This document shows positions 16,228 to 24,319 of a stretch of 24,517 nucleotides of DNA, in pieces. The DNA lies in assembly GCA_049325575.1 (NCBI GenBank), contig JBMOLK010000016.1:1-24517 (forward strand), written 5' to 3'. Every line of letters begins with the position of its first letter. Position 1 is the stretch's first letter. Made by a program: the position numbers and the translations under genes. The DNA comes from JBMOLK01 sp049325575 (GTDB lineage Bacteria; Bacillota; Clostridia; Acetivibrionales; Acetivibrionaceae). The notes below the pieces were generated by a model, which saw only the letters and a list, made by a program, of their open reading frames with translations, was not told the DNA's origin and ran no database searches.

Positions 16228-17099
16228 TTGGTCTTCACCTTCCATATCCCAAGCTTCTTGTTAGGAGTGTCCTTCTCCAAAAGGTTTTTACTAAGAGCCT
16301 TTCTTAAGGTATCGGAAGTCAGGTTTCTTGTCAGTCCACCATTTAAAGCAAAAGAAATCTTGCCGGATTCTTCGGAAACTACAACTACTATTGCATCCGA
16401 AACCTCACTTATCCCAAGTGCAGCTCTATGCCTTGTACCAAGCTCTTTACTAAGGTTAGGATTTTCTGTAAGCGGCAAAAAGCATGCTGCAGCTTTTATT
16501 TTGTTGTCCCTTACGACGACAGCTCCGTCATGCAGCGGAGTATTTGGTGTAAAAATATTAATCAGAAGCTCTGAAGTAACATTTGATTCAATTTGAATCC
16601 CGGAGTTTATAATTTCTCCTATTTTTGTTTCTCTTTCTATGACTATAAGAGCACCGGTAAAGGTTTTGGACATTTCTGTTACAGCCTTTATTATCTCTTC
16701 AATCAAGGCCTTGACCTTTATGGTACTGCTTTCTTCATCAAAGCTTATGAAGTTTCTGAATCTGCTTCTTCCAATCTGCTCCAGTGCCCTTCTTAATTCC
16801 GGCTGGAATAAGACAACCAGAGCAATAGCAATATACTGGATAATTAGTTTTAAAATAAAGGATATGGTTCTAAACCCCAGCAACTCACTAAGTTTAGCTG
16901 CGATCAGTATAACTAGTATACCTTTGATAAGCTGCCAGGCCCTTGTCTCTCTTACCAGCTTTATTAGCTTGTAAATTACATAGGAGACTATGCTGATATC
17001 AATAATTGCCTTAACAACGTCCCAAGGGCTGTTAATATCCAAATTATTTGATAAAGTATTTAAAATATCCCAAAAATTTGTATTGTCAAACAAGTTCAT
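16224..17099 (-). CDS. cdaA: Membrane diadenylate cyclase CdaA
   Basis: CdaA joins two ATP into c-di-AMP, the messenger controlling potassium, turgor and cell wall. The protein has 291 residues. Three membrane segments lie at about 30-47, 58-75 and 81-99, then a linker (FQPELRRALEQIGR) and the DAC domain with the catalytic DGA (D191 in TPLHDGAVVV) and RHR (GTRHRAALG, 221-229). Both motifs are intact. It is the first gene of a cdaA-cdaR-FAD transcript and has a good promoter at 17142-17170. The GGGGTTAG upstream of the ATG serves as the ribosome site. Confidence 0.96.
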   Translation of the reverse strand: MNLFDNTNFWDILNTLSNNLDINSPWDVVKAIIDISIVSYVIYKLIKLVRETRAWQLIKGILVILIAAKLSELLGFRTISFILKLIIQYIAIALVVLFQPELRRALEQIGRSRFRNFISFDEESSTIKVKALIEEIIKAVTEMSKTFTGALIVIERETKIGEIINSGIQIESNVTSELLINIFTPNTPLHDGAVVVRDNKIKAAACFLPLTENPNLSKELGTRHRAALGISEVSDAIVVVVSEESGKISFALNGGLTRNLTSDTLRKALSKNLLEKDTPNKKLGIWKVKTK

Positions 17100-17141
17100 T
17101 TACTAACCCCACACTATTAGAATGAATCCTTTTATAAAAAA

Positions 17142-17170
17142 ATTATACCTTCTTTTTTATATATTTGTAA
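17142..17170 (-). promoter_or_regulatory. Predicted sigma-A promoter of the cdaA operon
   Basis: TTACAA (17165-17170) and TATAAT (17142-17147) are separated by 17 bp. TATAAT is a perfect consensus -10, 42 bases before the cdaA ATG. Confidence 0.65.
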
Positions 17171-17245
17171 GTGTTTTTTAGAAAAAAAAAGTCTATTTAT
17201 ATATGATTATTTTAGCATCAGAGTAATTTTGTTCTTATATTTAGT

Positions 17246-18115
17246 TTACCATACATTTCCCATGTATACATAATCCAAATATTTCAAAGCTTCCTCCCGG
17301 GCCGCCACAAGAGTTTCCTTCGGTGTAGGCGGAATATCCTTCATTTTATAGTTTGGGAAATACCGGGACAAATGAAGAGGTATTTTGGAAGATATGGAGG
17401 AAAGCCACCTTGACATTTCGGCAATCTCTTCTACGGCATCATTAAGTGTAGGAATTACAAGTGTCGTAACCTCTACATGGCATTTCTTTGCTGCAATCTC
17501 TACAGTCTCTTTCACATTATCCAGTGTTCCCTTGCATATCTCATAATAAAATGATGCTGTATAAGCTTTAACATCAATATTCATAGCATCAACAAATGGC
17601 AGAAGCTTTTCCAATGCTTCCTTACTGATAAAACCATTGGTAACCAGTACATTGGAAAGTCCGGCCTCCTTTATAAGTCTTGCAGTATCATAAACAAATT
17701 CATACCATATGGAAGGCTCATTATAAGTATATGCAATGCCGATATTACCGTCGGGAACAAGCTCTCTGGCCTTATCTACCAGTTCCTCAGGAGTTACGTC
17801 ATAGGCATCGGGGTTCTCATGGGCAATGGTCCAATTCTGGCAAAATGAGCACTTTAGATTACAGCCGAAGGTACCTGCAGACAGTATCATGGACCCTGGC
17901 TTGAAACGGTATAAAGGTTTCTTTTCAATAGGGTCCATGGCAGCAGAAGTTATCTTCCCGTAATTCAGGGAGTACAAAGTACCGTCGAAATTCTTACGGG
18001 CCCTGCATGCCCCTATCCCGCCCGGCTTAATTACACAGTTGTGGGGACATAGGTAGCAGTGTACCTTTTGGTCCTCCATTTTGTTAAAAAACATTGCCAG
18101 TTTTGCTGCTTCCAT
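17246..18115 (-). CDS. amrS: AmmeMemoRadiSam system radical SAM enzyme (AmrS-like)
   Basis: This 289-residue protein has the radical SAM cluster motif GCNLKCSFC (C85, C89, C92). Its N-terminal Cys set C20, C23, C27 and C37 (CYLCPHNC, CRAR) may bind metal. The core shows GIAYTYNEPSIWYEF, LVTNGFI and MNIDVKAYT, as in pyruvate-formate-lyase-activase-like enzymes. The reaction is unknown. It is co-encoded with the MEMO/AMMECR1 fusion 11 bases upstream. The AGGAGG ribosome site is strong. The end is YVYMGNVW, without the C-terminal Cys-rich tail that I recall from some members, which may be natural or a short deletion. Confidence 0.88.
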   Translation of the reverse strand: MEAAKLAMFFNKMEDQKVHCYLCPHNCVIKPGGIGACRARKNFDGTLYSLNYGKITSAAMDPIEKKPLYRFKPGSMILSAGTFGCNLKCSFCQNWTIAHENPDAYDVTPEELVDKARELVPDGNIGIAYTYNEPSIWYEFVYDTARLIKEAGLSNVLVTNGFISKEALEKLLPFVDAMNIDVKAYTASFYYEICKGTLDNVKETVEIAAKKCHVEVTTLVIPTLNDAVEEIAEMSRWLSSISSKIPLHLSRYFPNYKMKDIPPTPKETLVAAREEALKYLDYVYMGNVW

Positions 18116-18126
18116 AAAACCTCCTG

Positions 18127-19515
18127 TTACTTGTGCCTTATGACTTCAAATCTCTCCATGGTATAATCGTCACCAGGATTTATGCCAGCCTTCTGAAGAG
18201 CTATTGAGACTTGTTCCACAGGCGTATCTATTCCTTCCAGATTGGGGAGCAGCAGACCGGAGCGCCGTCCTGACCTTACTATGACCCCATACTTTTCTAC
18301 GTCAAGCTCTTCTATTGAACTTATAGGTTCCGGCTCCATAAGCACATCTACAGAATACTCAAGACCATCCAGTTCATATGGTTTCACCGGGTAAAACCTT
18401 GGGTCCTCCGTTCCCGAACTTATTGCGTTATATACTATTTCACTAGCGATACTCTCTCTTGTAGGTGCAATAGTTCCTATACAGCCTCTTAGCTCGCCTT
18501 TTTTCTTTAAAGAAACAAAGGTACCCGCTCTGTGGTTCATCATTTCAGCCGGCATGTCAGTTGGAATTTCTACCACCCTTCCTTCCCTGACATAGGCCTC
18601 TAGTGCTTCTTTTGCCAGTGCAACATAAGGATCCTTACTCTTTCCTGTTTTTCCGTACCTTCTTTCCAGTACCCTTTGTGAAGGATCTTCTTTTTCAACC
18701 TTAAGCCTTGCCACCATGTATCCTATCCCAAAGGGGCCTTCATAAGAATAGATTTCAGGCTCAATTTCATGTCCGTCCAATGCCCCGAACATCATTACAA
18801 AAGGTCTTAGCCCGCATTCTCCTGCACTCTCGCAAAAGTTTTCATCCAGATCAAGCAGCCTTTCAATATTGTTTTGCCTTATGCTCTCTAAAAGCAAGTC
18901 ATCAAATTCCTTACCATGCTTGTTATAACCGTATGGGGATTCATCAGTCAATGTATGGGAAAGATCTCCGCTTGCAACAAACACCACATCCTCATCCATA
19001 TCTCTTACCGCTTTTTTTATGCACATTCCAAATTTATAGTACTCTTCCAAAGTAAATGTAGACATGGCTATATGGACCAGCTTGAAATCACTGTATTCCT
19101 TGTTTATATAATAAAGCGGTACAAGAGCCCCGTGGTCAAGCTCGTTTGATATGCCGTATTTCCTGCCAAGACCCGGTTCAATCCCCCCCGAACCTATTCC
19201 TTCTTCCGCGGCATATTCCTTAATTTTATTCACCAGCTCAACATTATTCCTAAAGCTTAAGCTCACTCCCTTGCTTCCAAAGTTACCCAGGTCACCCTTT
19301 AAGACCTCCGAGTCCGAAATATAAATATAGTCCTGAAACCTTGGTGCGTGAGGAGTTGTAAGAATGATGGTCGATGGCTTTTCATTCTTAATATCCCTGG
19401 ACGCTTTTTGTGCTGCATTTACTGTATCCAAAGCTCCCTTCTCTTCCCCTTTTCCTACTTCAGGAACAATTATAGGAGGGTGTGGAAAAATGTAGGAACT
19501 TATAATTCTACCCAT
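18127..19515 (-). CDS. Fused AmmeMemoRadiSam proteins B and A (MEMO/LigB-like plus AMMECR1)
   Basis: This 462-residue protein joins two parts of the same conserved system. Residues 1 to about 275 form a MEMO/class III extradiol dioxygenase-like domain with His in FPHPP (H12) and TTPHAP (H56), and ASGDLSH (181-187), so a metal site is plausible. From about 290 to the end is an AMMECR1 domain with its hallmark LRGCIGT (342-348). The third part, the radical SAM enzyme, is the next gene, with an 11-base gap. The system's role is not established. The start lies 10 bases after the small peptide gene's stop, so the three are probably one transcript. Confidence 0.9.
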   Translation of the reverse strand: MGRIISSYIFPHPPIIVPEVGKGEEKGALDTVNAAQKASRDIKNEKPSTIILTTPHAPRFQDYIYISDSEVLKGDLGNFGSKGVSLSFRNNVELVNKIKEYAAEEGIGSGGIEPGLGRKYGISNELDHGALVPLYYINKEYSDFKLVHIAMSTFTLEEYYKFGMCIKKAVRDMDEDVVFVASGDLSHTLTDESPYGYNKHGKEFDDLLLESIRQNNIERLLDLDENFCESAGECGLRPFVMMFGALDGHEIEPEIYSYEGPFGIGYMVARLKVEKEDPSQRVLERRYGKTGKSKDPYVALAKEALEAYVREGRVVEIPTDMPAEMMNHRAGTFVSLKKKGELRGCIGTIAPTRESIASEIVYNAISSGTEDPRFYPVKPYELDGLEYSVDVLMEPEPISSIEELDVEKYGVIVRSGRRSGLLLPNLEGIDTPVEQVSIALQKAGINPGDDYTMERFEVIRHK

Positions 19516-19525
19516 CTATTTATCA

Positions 19526-19627
19526 CTACTTTCCTAAAAATATTGAAGCAGTCATTAAACCCACCGAAGTTAGAAAAAATATTATTACCGTAATCAAAGC
19601 AATAAGTCTGACAGTACTTCTTTTCAT
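19526..19627 (-). CDS. 33-residue single-pass membrane peptide
   Basis: The frame from ATG at 19627 to TAG at 19526 encodes 33 residues: a basic start (MKRSTVRL), one hydrophobic segment of about 22 residues (IALITVIIFFLTSVG...) and the end FLGK. It ends 10 bases before the MEMO/AMMECR1 fusion gene and reads on the same strand, so translation may be coupled. The only ribosome-site candidate is AGGATG about 11 bases upstream, which is weak. It has not been matched to a family and could be a regulatory or membrane-associated small protein of the locus. Confidence 0.55.
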   Translation of the reverse strand: MKRSTVRLIALITVIIFFLTSVGLMTASIFLGK

Positions 19628-19689
19628 TGTGTCTTCACATCCTATCCATTATTGTCTATTATTAAAGATGAATTTATTCAAATTCCAAA

Positions 19690-19712
19690 CAATATTTTAT
19701 AATAAAATATTG
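19690..19712. repeat. 10-bp perfect inverted repeat upstream of the AmmeMemoRadiSam operon
   Basis: CAATATTTTA at 19690-19699 is inverted exactly at 19703-19712 around TAA, 62 bases upstream of the small peptide gene. It could be an operator or part of a promoter. The base composition is AT only apart from the flanks. Confidence 0.4.
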
Positions 19713-19870
19713 TATTGTTAAATACATTTAGCTATATGAAGCAGTTATAATTTTGATAATACAAAAAATTATTTTTTTTAAATTTAAAGAAGGATTTTCA
19801 TAAAACATGTAGAAATTATATAAATAGAATACGAGTTGTCCGTAAACTAAATATATTCACATCTCTACCC

Positions 19871-19921
19871 AAAAAACACTAGTATGGAACGCATCTCCCC
19901 TGTTGCATAGTAGTGTTTTTT
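19871..19921. terminator. Strong bidirectional hairpin
   Basis: AAAAAACACTA at 19871-19881 pairs with TAGTGTTTTTT at 19911-19921 over 11 bp, then TATG/CATA pairs further in after one mismatch. T-runs lie on both strands, so it resembles an intrinsic terminator in either direction, but no gene adjoins on the plus strand. Confidence 0.5.
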
Positions 19922-20009
19922 CTCGTCCTTTTTTACCGTCACAATGAATATTATGTCAACACAACAATTGTAGAAATGTGATGAAAATTTAAGAAACTTG
20001 TAATATTTT

Positions 20010-20018
20010 TGTTATAAT
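20010..20018 (+). promoter_or_regulatory. Predicted extended -10 promoter for the riboswitch RNA
   Basis: TGTTATAAT is a perfect extended -10 (TG-n-TATAAT), about 130 bases before the riboswitch. No clear -35 was seen. A second TATAAT at 20087 has none either. Confidence 0.4.
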
Positions 20019-20150
20019 CATTAATAACACTCTTAGACTTGCTAATTTTTTCTTAAACGGAGATATACATAACATTGTTAAAGTAGTATAATAAAAATGT
20101 ACATTATACTCCCCTTTATATTTTGGTATAAGGAGATATAAATAGTGACT

Positions 20151-20240
20151 TATGAAACAGGGCAAAGTTGTCGAAAGGCAATGACGCAAAGCCTTGGGTC
20201 TAAAGCATCGATTACGGTGTTACGATAGCCGGGTTGCCAT
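20151..20240 (+). promoter_or_regulatory. Class I c-di-GMP riboswitch (GEMM-I)
   Basis: The conserved series is present in order: CAGGGCAAAG, a P2 stem with a GAAA tetraloop (20173-20176), GACGCAAAGCC (20183-20193), GGGTCTAAAGC, and the 3' segment ATAGCCGGGTTGCC. GEMM-I RNAs bind c-di-GMP and switch transcription or translation of the gene behind them. Here nothing follows: plus-strand 20241-20380 has no ATG, GTG or TTG, and the RNA ends at a terminator. The next gene converges on the minus strand. An AGGAG at 20319-20323 can pair with TTATACTC (20253-20260), the kind of masking used in translational switches, but has no start codon behind it. Confidence 0.88.
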
Positions 20241-20358
20241 TAAAAGTTCTGTTTATACTCTTCGTACAAATTAAAGAGGAAATAGGTCCTAAATATTTCC
20301 TTATACCGCTTTATTTAAGGAGTATAATATTTAAAGCTAAATAATACGGTTAAAATTA

Positions 20359-20383
20359 AATCCTCAATAAAGAGGATTTTTTT
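20359..20383. terminator. Terminator behind the riboswitch, shared with the serine hydrolase gene
   Basis: AATCCTC (20359-20365) pairs with GAGGATT (20372-20378) around AATAAA, followed by seven T on the plus strand. On the minus strand the hairpin is followed by a T-rich stretch, so it can also end the convergent gene, whose stop is at 20388. Confidence 0.8.
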
Positions 20384-20387
20384 GTTG

Positions 20388-21491
20388 CTATCTATCTTTT
20401 ACATAATCGTATACTTTCTTTGATATATTGGCTATTACATCATTTGCCTCCTGATCACTGACAACATCCTTTGACATTACAACAATTACATAGGGTTTAT
20501 CCGTAAAAACAATTCCTATATCATGTACTATTCCAATTAGATTGCCTGTCTTATGTGCTATCTTTAGATCTTCGGGAAGCAGCTTGGGCAGCCTGTCACG
20601 AAACTCAGTGTTTATAAAGTTATTCATCATTTCCTTCCCCAGCTGGCCTTCATTTTGATAAAACTCATAGAGTTTTTTAAGATACAGAGCCATATCCTTA
20701 GGACTTGTAATATTCTTGTTATCGGCAACCACCTTACCGCCCATTTCGCGCATATAGTTCTTTACATTTTGCTTACCTACAAACCTAAGAAGCATGTTAA
20801 CAGCCACATTATCACTATATACAACAGATAGCCTGCAAAGCTCCCTTATTGTGTAAGTCTGCCCGTAGTCCTTATACCTTATTATCCCGGCTCCGTCTTC
20901 ATAGTCAGCTCTGGTATACTTAAGTGTGCCTTCCGGGTTGACCTTCCCCTCTTTAATCCTTTTATACATATATAAGTTCAAGGGTAATTTGAAGGTACTT
21001 GCAGCCTTATACTCACCTTCAGCATTTATACCAAACTCGTCATTGCCTGTAAGGTCAATATAGTATATTCCATACTGACCTTTATATTTTGATATATAGG
21101 ATTCAAGCTCGCTTCTTAAAGCACTATAGTCAATCTTATTTTCCTGTGCCAAAGTTTCTTCGGCTGCAGGCACACTTGTATCTATCTCATTCTCATCCCC
21201 AACATTTACAACATCATCGGTATCAGGATCTTCAATTTCAACTGTGTCAGAACCATTGCTTGCAGGAAAGCTAACATCTTCCTCCGGTTCAGTAATAATA
21301 TAATCTTCTGAATTCTCCCTCATTAAAGCGGCGTTAGTATCTTTATCATCCGTCTTCGCGCCACTGCTGTAGACTATAAACGCCAGACCGATGACCAGTA
21401 TAACTGCCATCATAAAGTACTGCCTGGCTCTCTTTTGTCTTCTTCTTTTTTTCAGCCTATCCTTAAGGGGAAGATTCCTGTCAAATCCCAT
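20388..21491 (-). CDS. Membrane-anchored class A beta-lactamase-like serine hydrolase
   Basis: The protein has 367 residues. A cytosolic basic N-terminus (KDRLKKRRRQKRAR) is followed by one membrane anchor (about 25-43). An acidic linker of roughly 75 residues leads to a beta-lactamase/transpeptidase-fold domain outside the cell. The three motifs are SxxK (S165-T-F-K168), SDN (226-228) and KTG (314-316), and all are intact. The substrate may be a beta-lactam or, as in many clostridial homologues, a peptidoglycan peptide; I cannot decide. AGAGGTG precedes the ATG. It is last in an operon-like run with ablAB and darA, and its 3' end faces the riboswitch RNA. Confidence 0.88.
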   Translation of the reverse strand: MGFDRNLPLKDRLKKRRRQKRARQYFMMAVILVIGLAFIVYSSGAKTDDKDTNAALMRENSEDYIITEPEEDVSFPASNGSDTVEIEDPDTDDVVNVGDENEIDTSVPAAEETLAQENKIDYSALRSELESYISKYKGQYGIYYIDLTGNDEFGINAEGEYKAASTFKLPLNLYMYKRIKEGKVNPEGTLKYTRADYEDGAGIIRYKDYGQTYTIRELCRLSVVYSDNVAVNMLLRFVGKQNVKNYMREMGGKVVADNKNITSPKDMALYLKKLYEFYQNEGQLGKEMMNNFINTEFRDRLPKLLPEDLKIAHKTGNLIGIVHDIGIVFTDKPYVIVVMSKDVVSDQEANDVIANISKKVYDYVKDR

Positions 21492-21598
21492 AATACACCT
21501 CTACCAACAATAAACCCATATATCAGACACATTGCAACACATAACTTTAAATGCAGCTCCAACTACAAATTTACTTCACTCTAAATATTATCACAAAT

Positions 21599-21928
21599 CT
21601 AAACTTTTTCAAATCTTTCAACATCAATTACAAAGATTGTTGCACCTCCGACGACTACTTCAACAGGGTTGCTCATAAATACGTTTCCAAGTCCCACAGG
21701 TGCAATAGGTGTATTAACAACTTGTTTTCTGCTTTTGGATTTGTTTTTTATTATATCAATGACCAGGTCTATTTTTTCTTTTTCAACTCCCACCAAAAGA
21801 GTTGTGTTACCAGCCCTCAAAAACCCACCTGTGGAGCAGAGCTTTGTAACACTAAAACCATTGTCATTAAGCTCGCTCATCACTTTGTGGCCATCCTCGT
21901 CATGTACGATAGCAAAAACAAGCTTCAT
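21599..21928 (-). CDS. darA: Cyclic-di-AMP receptor DarA (PstA/YaaQ family)
   Basis: This 109-residue PII-like protein is normal length for the family. The signature TGGFLRAGNTTLLVGVE (residues about 33-49) and the later APVGLGNVFMSNPVEVVVGGATIFV match DarA/PstA, which binds c-di-AMP as a trimer. The downstream partner is not known in most species. The gene follows ablB after 26 bases on the same strand. The c-di-AMP cyclase gene cdaA is 4.5 kb away in the same window, so both synthesis and sensing are encoded here. A GGGGGCG site precedes the ATG. Confidence 0.94.
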   Translation of the reverse strand: MKLVFAIVHDEDGHKVMSELNDNGFSVTKLCSTGGFLRAGNTTLLVGVEKEKIDLVIDIIKNKSKSRKQVVNTPIAPVGLGNVFMSNPVEVVVGGATIFVIDVERFEKV

Positions 21929-21954
21929 AATTACGCCCCCAATTTTTCCTAATA

Positions 21955-22812
21955 TTATTTATATATTAATTTTACCCAAATATTCATATCTTCAAACCCA
22001 CCGCAAATATTGCAGTTGTTTACAAGCCTTCCACCGTAATTATAGCCTTGTTTTCTTAAAGACATATTTATCCCGGTATTTATTGCTCTGGAAAGACTAT
22101 ACAAGGTATAAAATCCTCTATCCCTAAGATCTGTTTCCAGTTCATAAATAAGGTATGATAAAAGCCCCTGTCCCCTATACGCAGGATAAGTAGCACAGTC
22201 GGTTATCTCTGCATTAAGGTTCTCCATATCCATATCGGCTGAAGCCATGCTTATCATTCTTTCACCTTCAAATACAGCCTTAAATAGTATTTTACTGTTC
22301 ATTACACTTTTTAAATACTCTGTGCTAAACACTGGTGACGGATAAGTTTTAAATACTGCCCTAAATAATTTTACCATTTGTGGAATATCATTTTCAACAC
22401 AATTTCTCATTTTATATTTTCTATCCAATTTCTCCGGAACAGACAATCTACCTCTTTCAAAACACATTTTAAGTATCTTGTCTTCCTCCTCCTTCCTCCA
22501 TGAAGAAGCTCTTTTTTCATCTATAAAGAAGGATACACAGAACGCATCTTCTCCTCTGAAATAGGCATTTATAAGGCCTTCAACCGAAAAGCCTGCGTCC
22601 TTAAAATGCTTCAAATCCTTTATTCTGCAGTTGGACAAAACCTTTCCAAATCTTTTTTCTTTAGCAAAGTCCAGTATCTTAATAAGAAGTTCCGGAGACA
22701 AAGACTGGCATCTTAATATTTTTAACCTTGAATTTGTATAATCCAGATACAGCTCTACACCCTCAAACATTTTGCTTGTGTTGTCTGAAAATTCAACATT
22801 TAATGCATTCAT
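21955..22812 (-). CDS. ablB: Putative beta-lysine N-acetyltransferase AblB
   Basis: AblB acetylates beta-lysine to N-epsilon-acetyl-beta-lysine, a compatible solute made under salt stress by archaea and some bacteria. The 285-residue protein has an N-terminal part (1 to about 130) and a C-terminal GNAT domain with the acetyl-CoA loop YRGQGLLSYLI and the late strand DRGFYTLYSLSRAINTGIN. Its ATG overlaps the ablA stop as ATGA, so translation is coupled. The pair ablA-ablB is the classical arrangement. Confidence 0.92.
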   Translation of the reverse strand: MNALNVEFSDNTSKMFEGVELYLDYTNSRLKILRCQSLSPELLIKILDFAKEKRFGKVLSNCRIKDLKHFKDAGFSVEGLINAYFRGEDAFCVSFFIDEKRASSWRKEEEDKILKMCFERGRLSVPEKLDRKYKMRNCVENDIPQMVKLFRAVFKTYPSPVFSTEYLKSVMNSKILFKAVFEGERMISMASADMDMENLNAEITDCATYPAYRGQGLLSYLIYELETDLRDRGFYTLYSLSRAINTGINMSLRKQGYNYGGRLVNNCNICGGFEDMNIWVKLIYK

Positions 22813-24071
22813 CTAAAATTCTCCCTTCTATTTACCCTCACATTGCTTCTAGGAATAAGGCTTATCCTGTCTTCTTCATAAAGCTGCTCAAGTCCCCTTG
22901 ATTCATCCTTTTCGTACTTTTTACATATGCCGCAGTTCTTGCATTCATGGGTCCTGTCCTCGGGTTCTGAATATGAACAAATAACCCCTTCAAAGTTTCG
23001 CAGTATTATTTTTTCAGGTGACTGTGAAACAACGTACTGTGGATTTACAGGTATCTTTCCTCCCCCGCCCGGAGCATCAACTACAAAAGTCGGCACTGCG
23101 AAGCCGGAAGTATGACCTCTTAACATCTCTATAATTTCAACTCCAGCCGATACAGGTGTTCTAAAATGCTCTATGCCTTCTGACAAATCACACTGGTAAA
23201 GATAATAAGGTCTTACCCTCATTATCACAAGTTTATGAACAAGATTCTTCATTATATAGGGACAGTCATTTATACCTTTTAAAAGTACCGACTGATTTCC
23301 CAGCGGAATACCGGCATCAGCAAGCATCTGACAAGCCTTCTTAGACTCATCGGTTACCTCCTTTGGATGATTAAAATGAGTATTTATCCAAACCGGATGA
23401 TATTTCTTTATCATATCACACAGTTCCTGTGTTATCCTCTGCGGCATAACCACCGGAGCCCTGGTCCCTATTCTTATAACCTCAACATGCTTTATAGCCC
23501 GTATATTCTCAAGGATATATTCAAGGGTTCTGTCCGATACGCAAAGCCCGTCTCCCCCGGATAGAAGAACATCTCTTATTTCTTTGTTGCTTTTAATATA
23601 TTCTATGGCCCTCTTTATATTCTTAAGAGGCATTGACCTGTCTTCCTGCCCTGCAAAACGTCTTCTTGTACAGTGTCTGCAGTACATGGAACACTGATCT
23701 GTTATAAGCAGTAAAACCCTGTCAGGATATCTGTGGGTCAGCCCCGGCACGGGAGAATCAAGTCCTTCATGCAGCGGATCGCTCATATCCGAATTTGAAA
23801 CCAAAGTCTCGTAAACGGTAGGTATACCTTGCCTTCTTACCGGACAATTGGGATTATCAGGGTCCATCAAAGATGCATAATAGGGTGTAATAGCCATCCT
23901 AAGGGTTTTTAAGCATCTTTTTACACCTTCTCTTTCCTCATCAGTGATATTAATCACCTTCTCGAGTTCTTCCAGGGTAGTTATTCTATTTGATATTTGC
24001 CATCTCCAATCATTCCACTGTTCTTCACCAATATCCCGCCACAACTCTATTTTCTTATATTTTGTTTTCAT
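22809..24071 (-). CDS. ablA: L-lysine 2,3-aminomutase
   Basis: This radical SAM, PLP-dependent enzyme converts L-alpha-lysine to L-beta-lysine, using a cluster bound by CSMYCRHC (C127, C131, C134). The PLP lysine lies in the motif PGGGGKIP (K339). A C-terminal Cys set (CKNCGICKKY, from C377) likely binds zinc. At 420 residues it is the usual length. The ribosome site AGGAGGAAGC precedes the ATG. It is the first gene of an ablA-ablB-darA-serine hydrolase run, and a weak promoter is visible at 24127-24156. Production of acetyl-beta-lysine as an osmolyte is the expected outcome. Confidence 0.95.
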   Translation of the reverse strand: MKTKYKKIELWRDIGEEQWNDWRWQISNRITTLEELEKVINITDEEREGVKRCLKTLRMAITPYYASLMDPDNPNCPVRRQGIPTVYETLVSNSDMSDPLHEGLDSPVPGLTHRYPDRVLLLITDQCSMYCRHCTRRRFAGQEDRSMPLKNIKRAIEYIKSNKEIRDVLLSGGDGLCVSDRTLEYILENIRAIKHVEVIRIGTRAPVVMPQRITQELCDMIKKYHPVWINTHFNHPKEVTDESKKACQMLADAGIPLGNQSVLLKGINDCPYIMKNLVHKLVIMRVRPYYLYQCDLSEGIEHFRTPVSAGVEIIEMLRGHTSGFAVPTFVVDAPGGGGKIPVNPQYVVSQSPEKIILRNFEGVICSYSEPEDRTHECKNCGICKKYEKDESRGLEQLYEEDRISLIPRSNVRVNRRENFR

Positions 24072-24126
24072 GATGCTTCCTCCTTTTTTGATAAATAGTT
24101 AAACAGCATGCCAAAATAGTGTCATT

Positions 24127-24156
24127 TTCATACTTTAATGTTAAATTATTGTACAA
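24127..24156 (-). promoter_or_regulatory. Weak predicted promoter of ablA
   Basis: TTGTAC (24151-24156) and TATGAA (24127-24132) are separated by 18 bp, 56 bases before the ATG. The -10 is a poor match. Confidence 0.35.
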
Positions 24157-24319
24157 AAATGCATGTTTCTATTTTTACCCTAAATAATTCAGAACGAAGT
24201 AGGAAATGAGGGTAGTCAATCATTTATAAACTTGTTCCAGATTAAATCGAAAAAAGTTCCAATAACAAACGATTTTAAGCGAAAGACACTTTTAATTAAG
24301 TACCTGACAGAAATGCTAT

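Larger units (their letters stand above)
19628..20387. other. 760-bp gene-less segment carrying the orphan riboswitch
   Basis: No convincing protein-coding frame is present on either strand. It contains an AT-only inverted repeat (19690-19712), a strong hairpin (19871-19921), a predicted extended -10 promoter (20010-20018), a c-di-GMP riboswitch (20151-20240) and a terminator (20359-20383). The 66-codon minus frame at 19989-20189 runs through the riboswitch and looks spurious. Confidence 0.6.

Noticed and set aside
19989..20189. Minus-strand 66-codon frame
   Set aside because: It overlaps the riboswitch and its promoter and lacks a ribosome site and any protein-like pattern.
20241..20358. 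Small ORF driven by the c-di-GMP riboswitch
   Set aside because: AGGAG is present, but no ATG, GTG or TTG occurs on the plus strand before the terminator.
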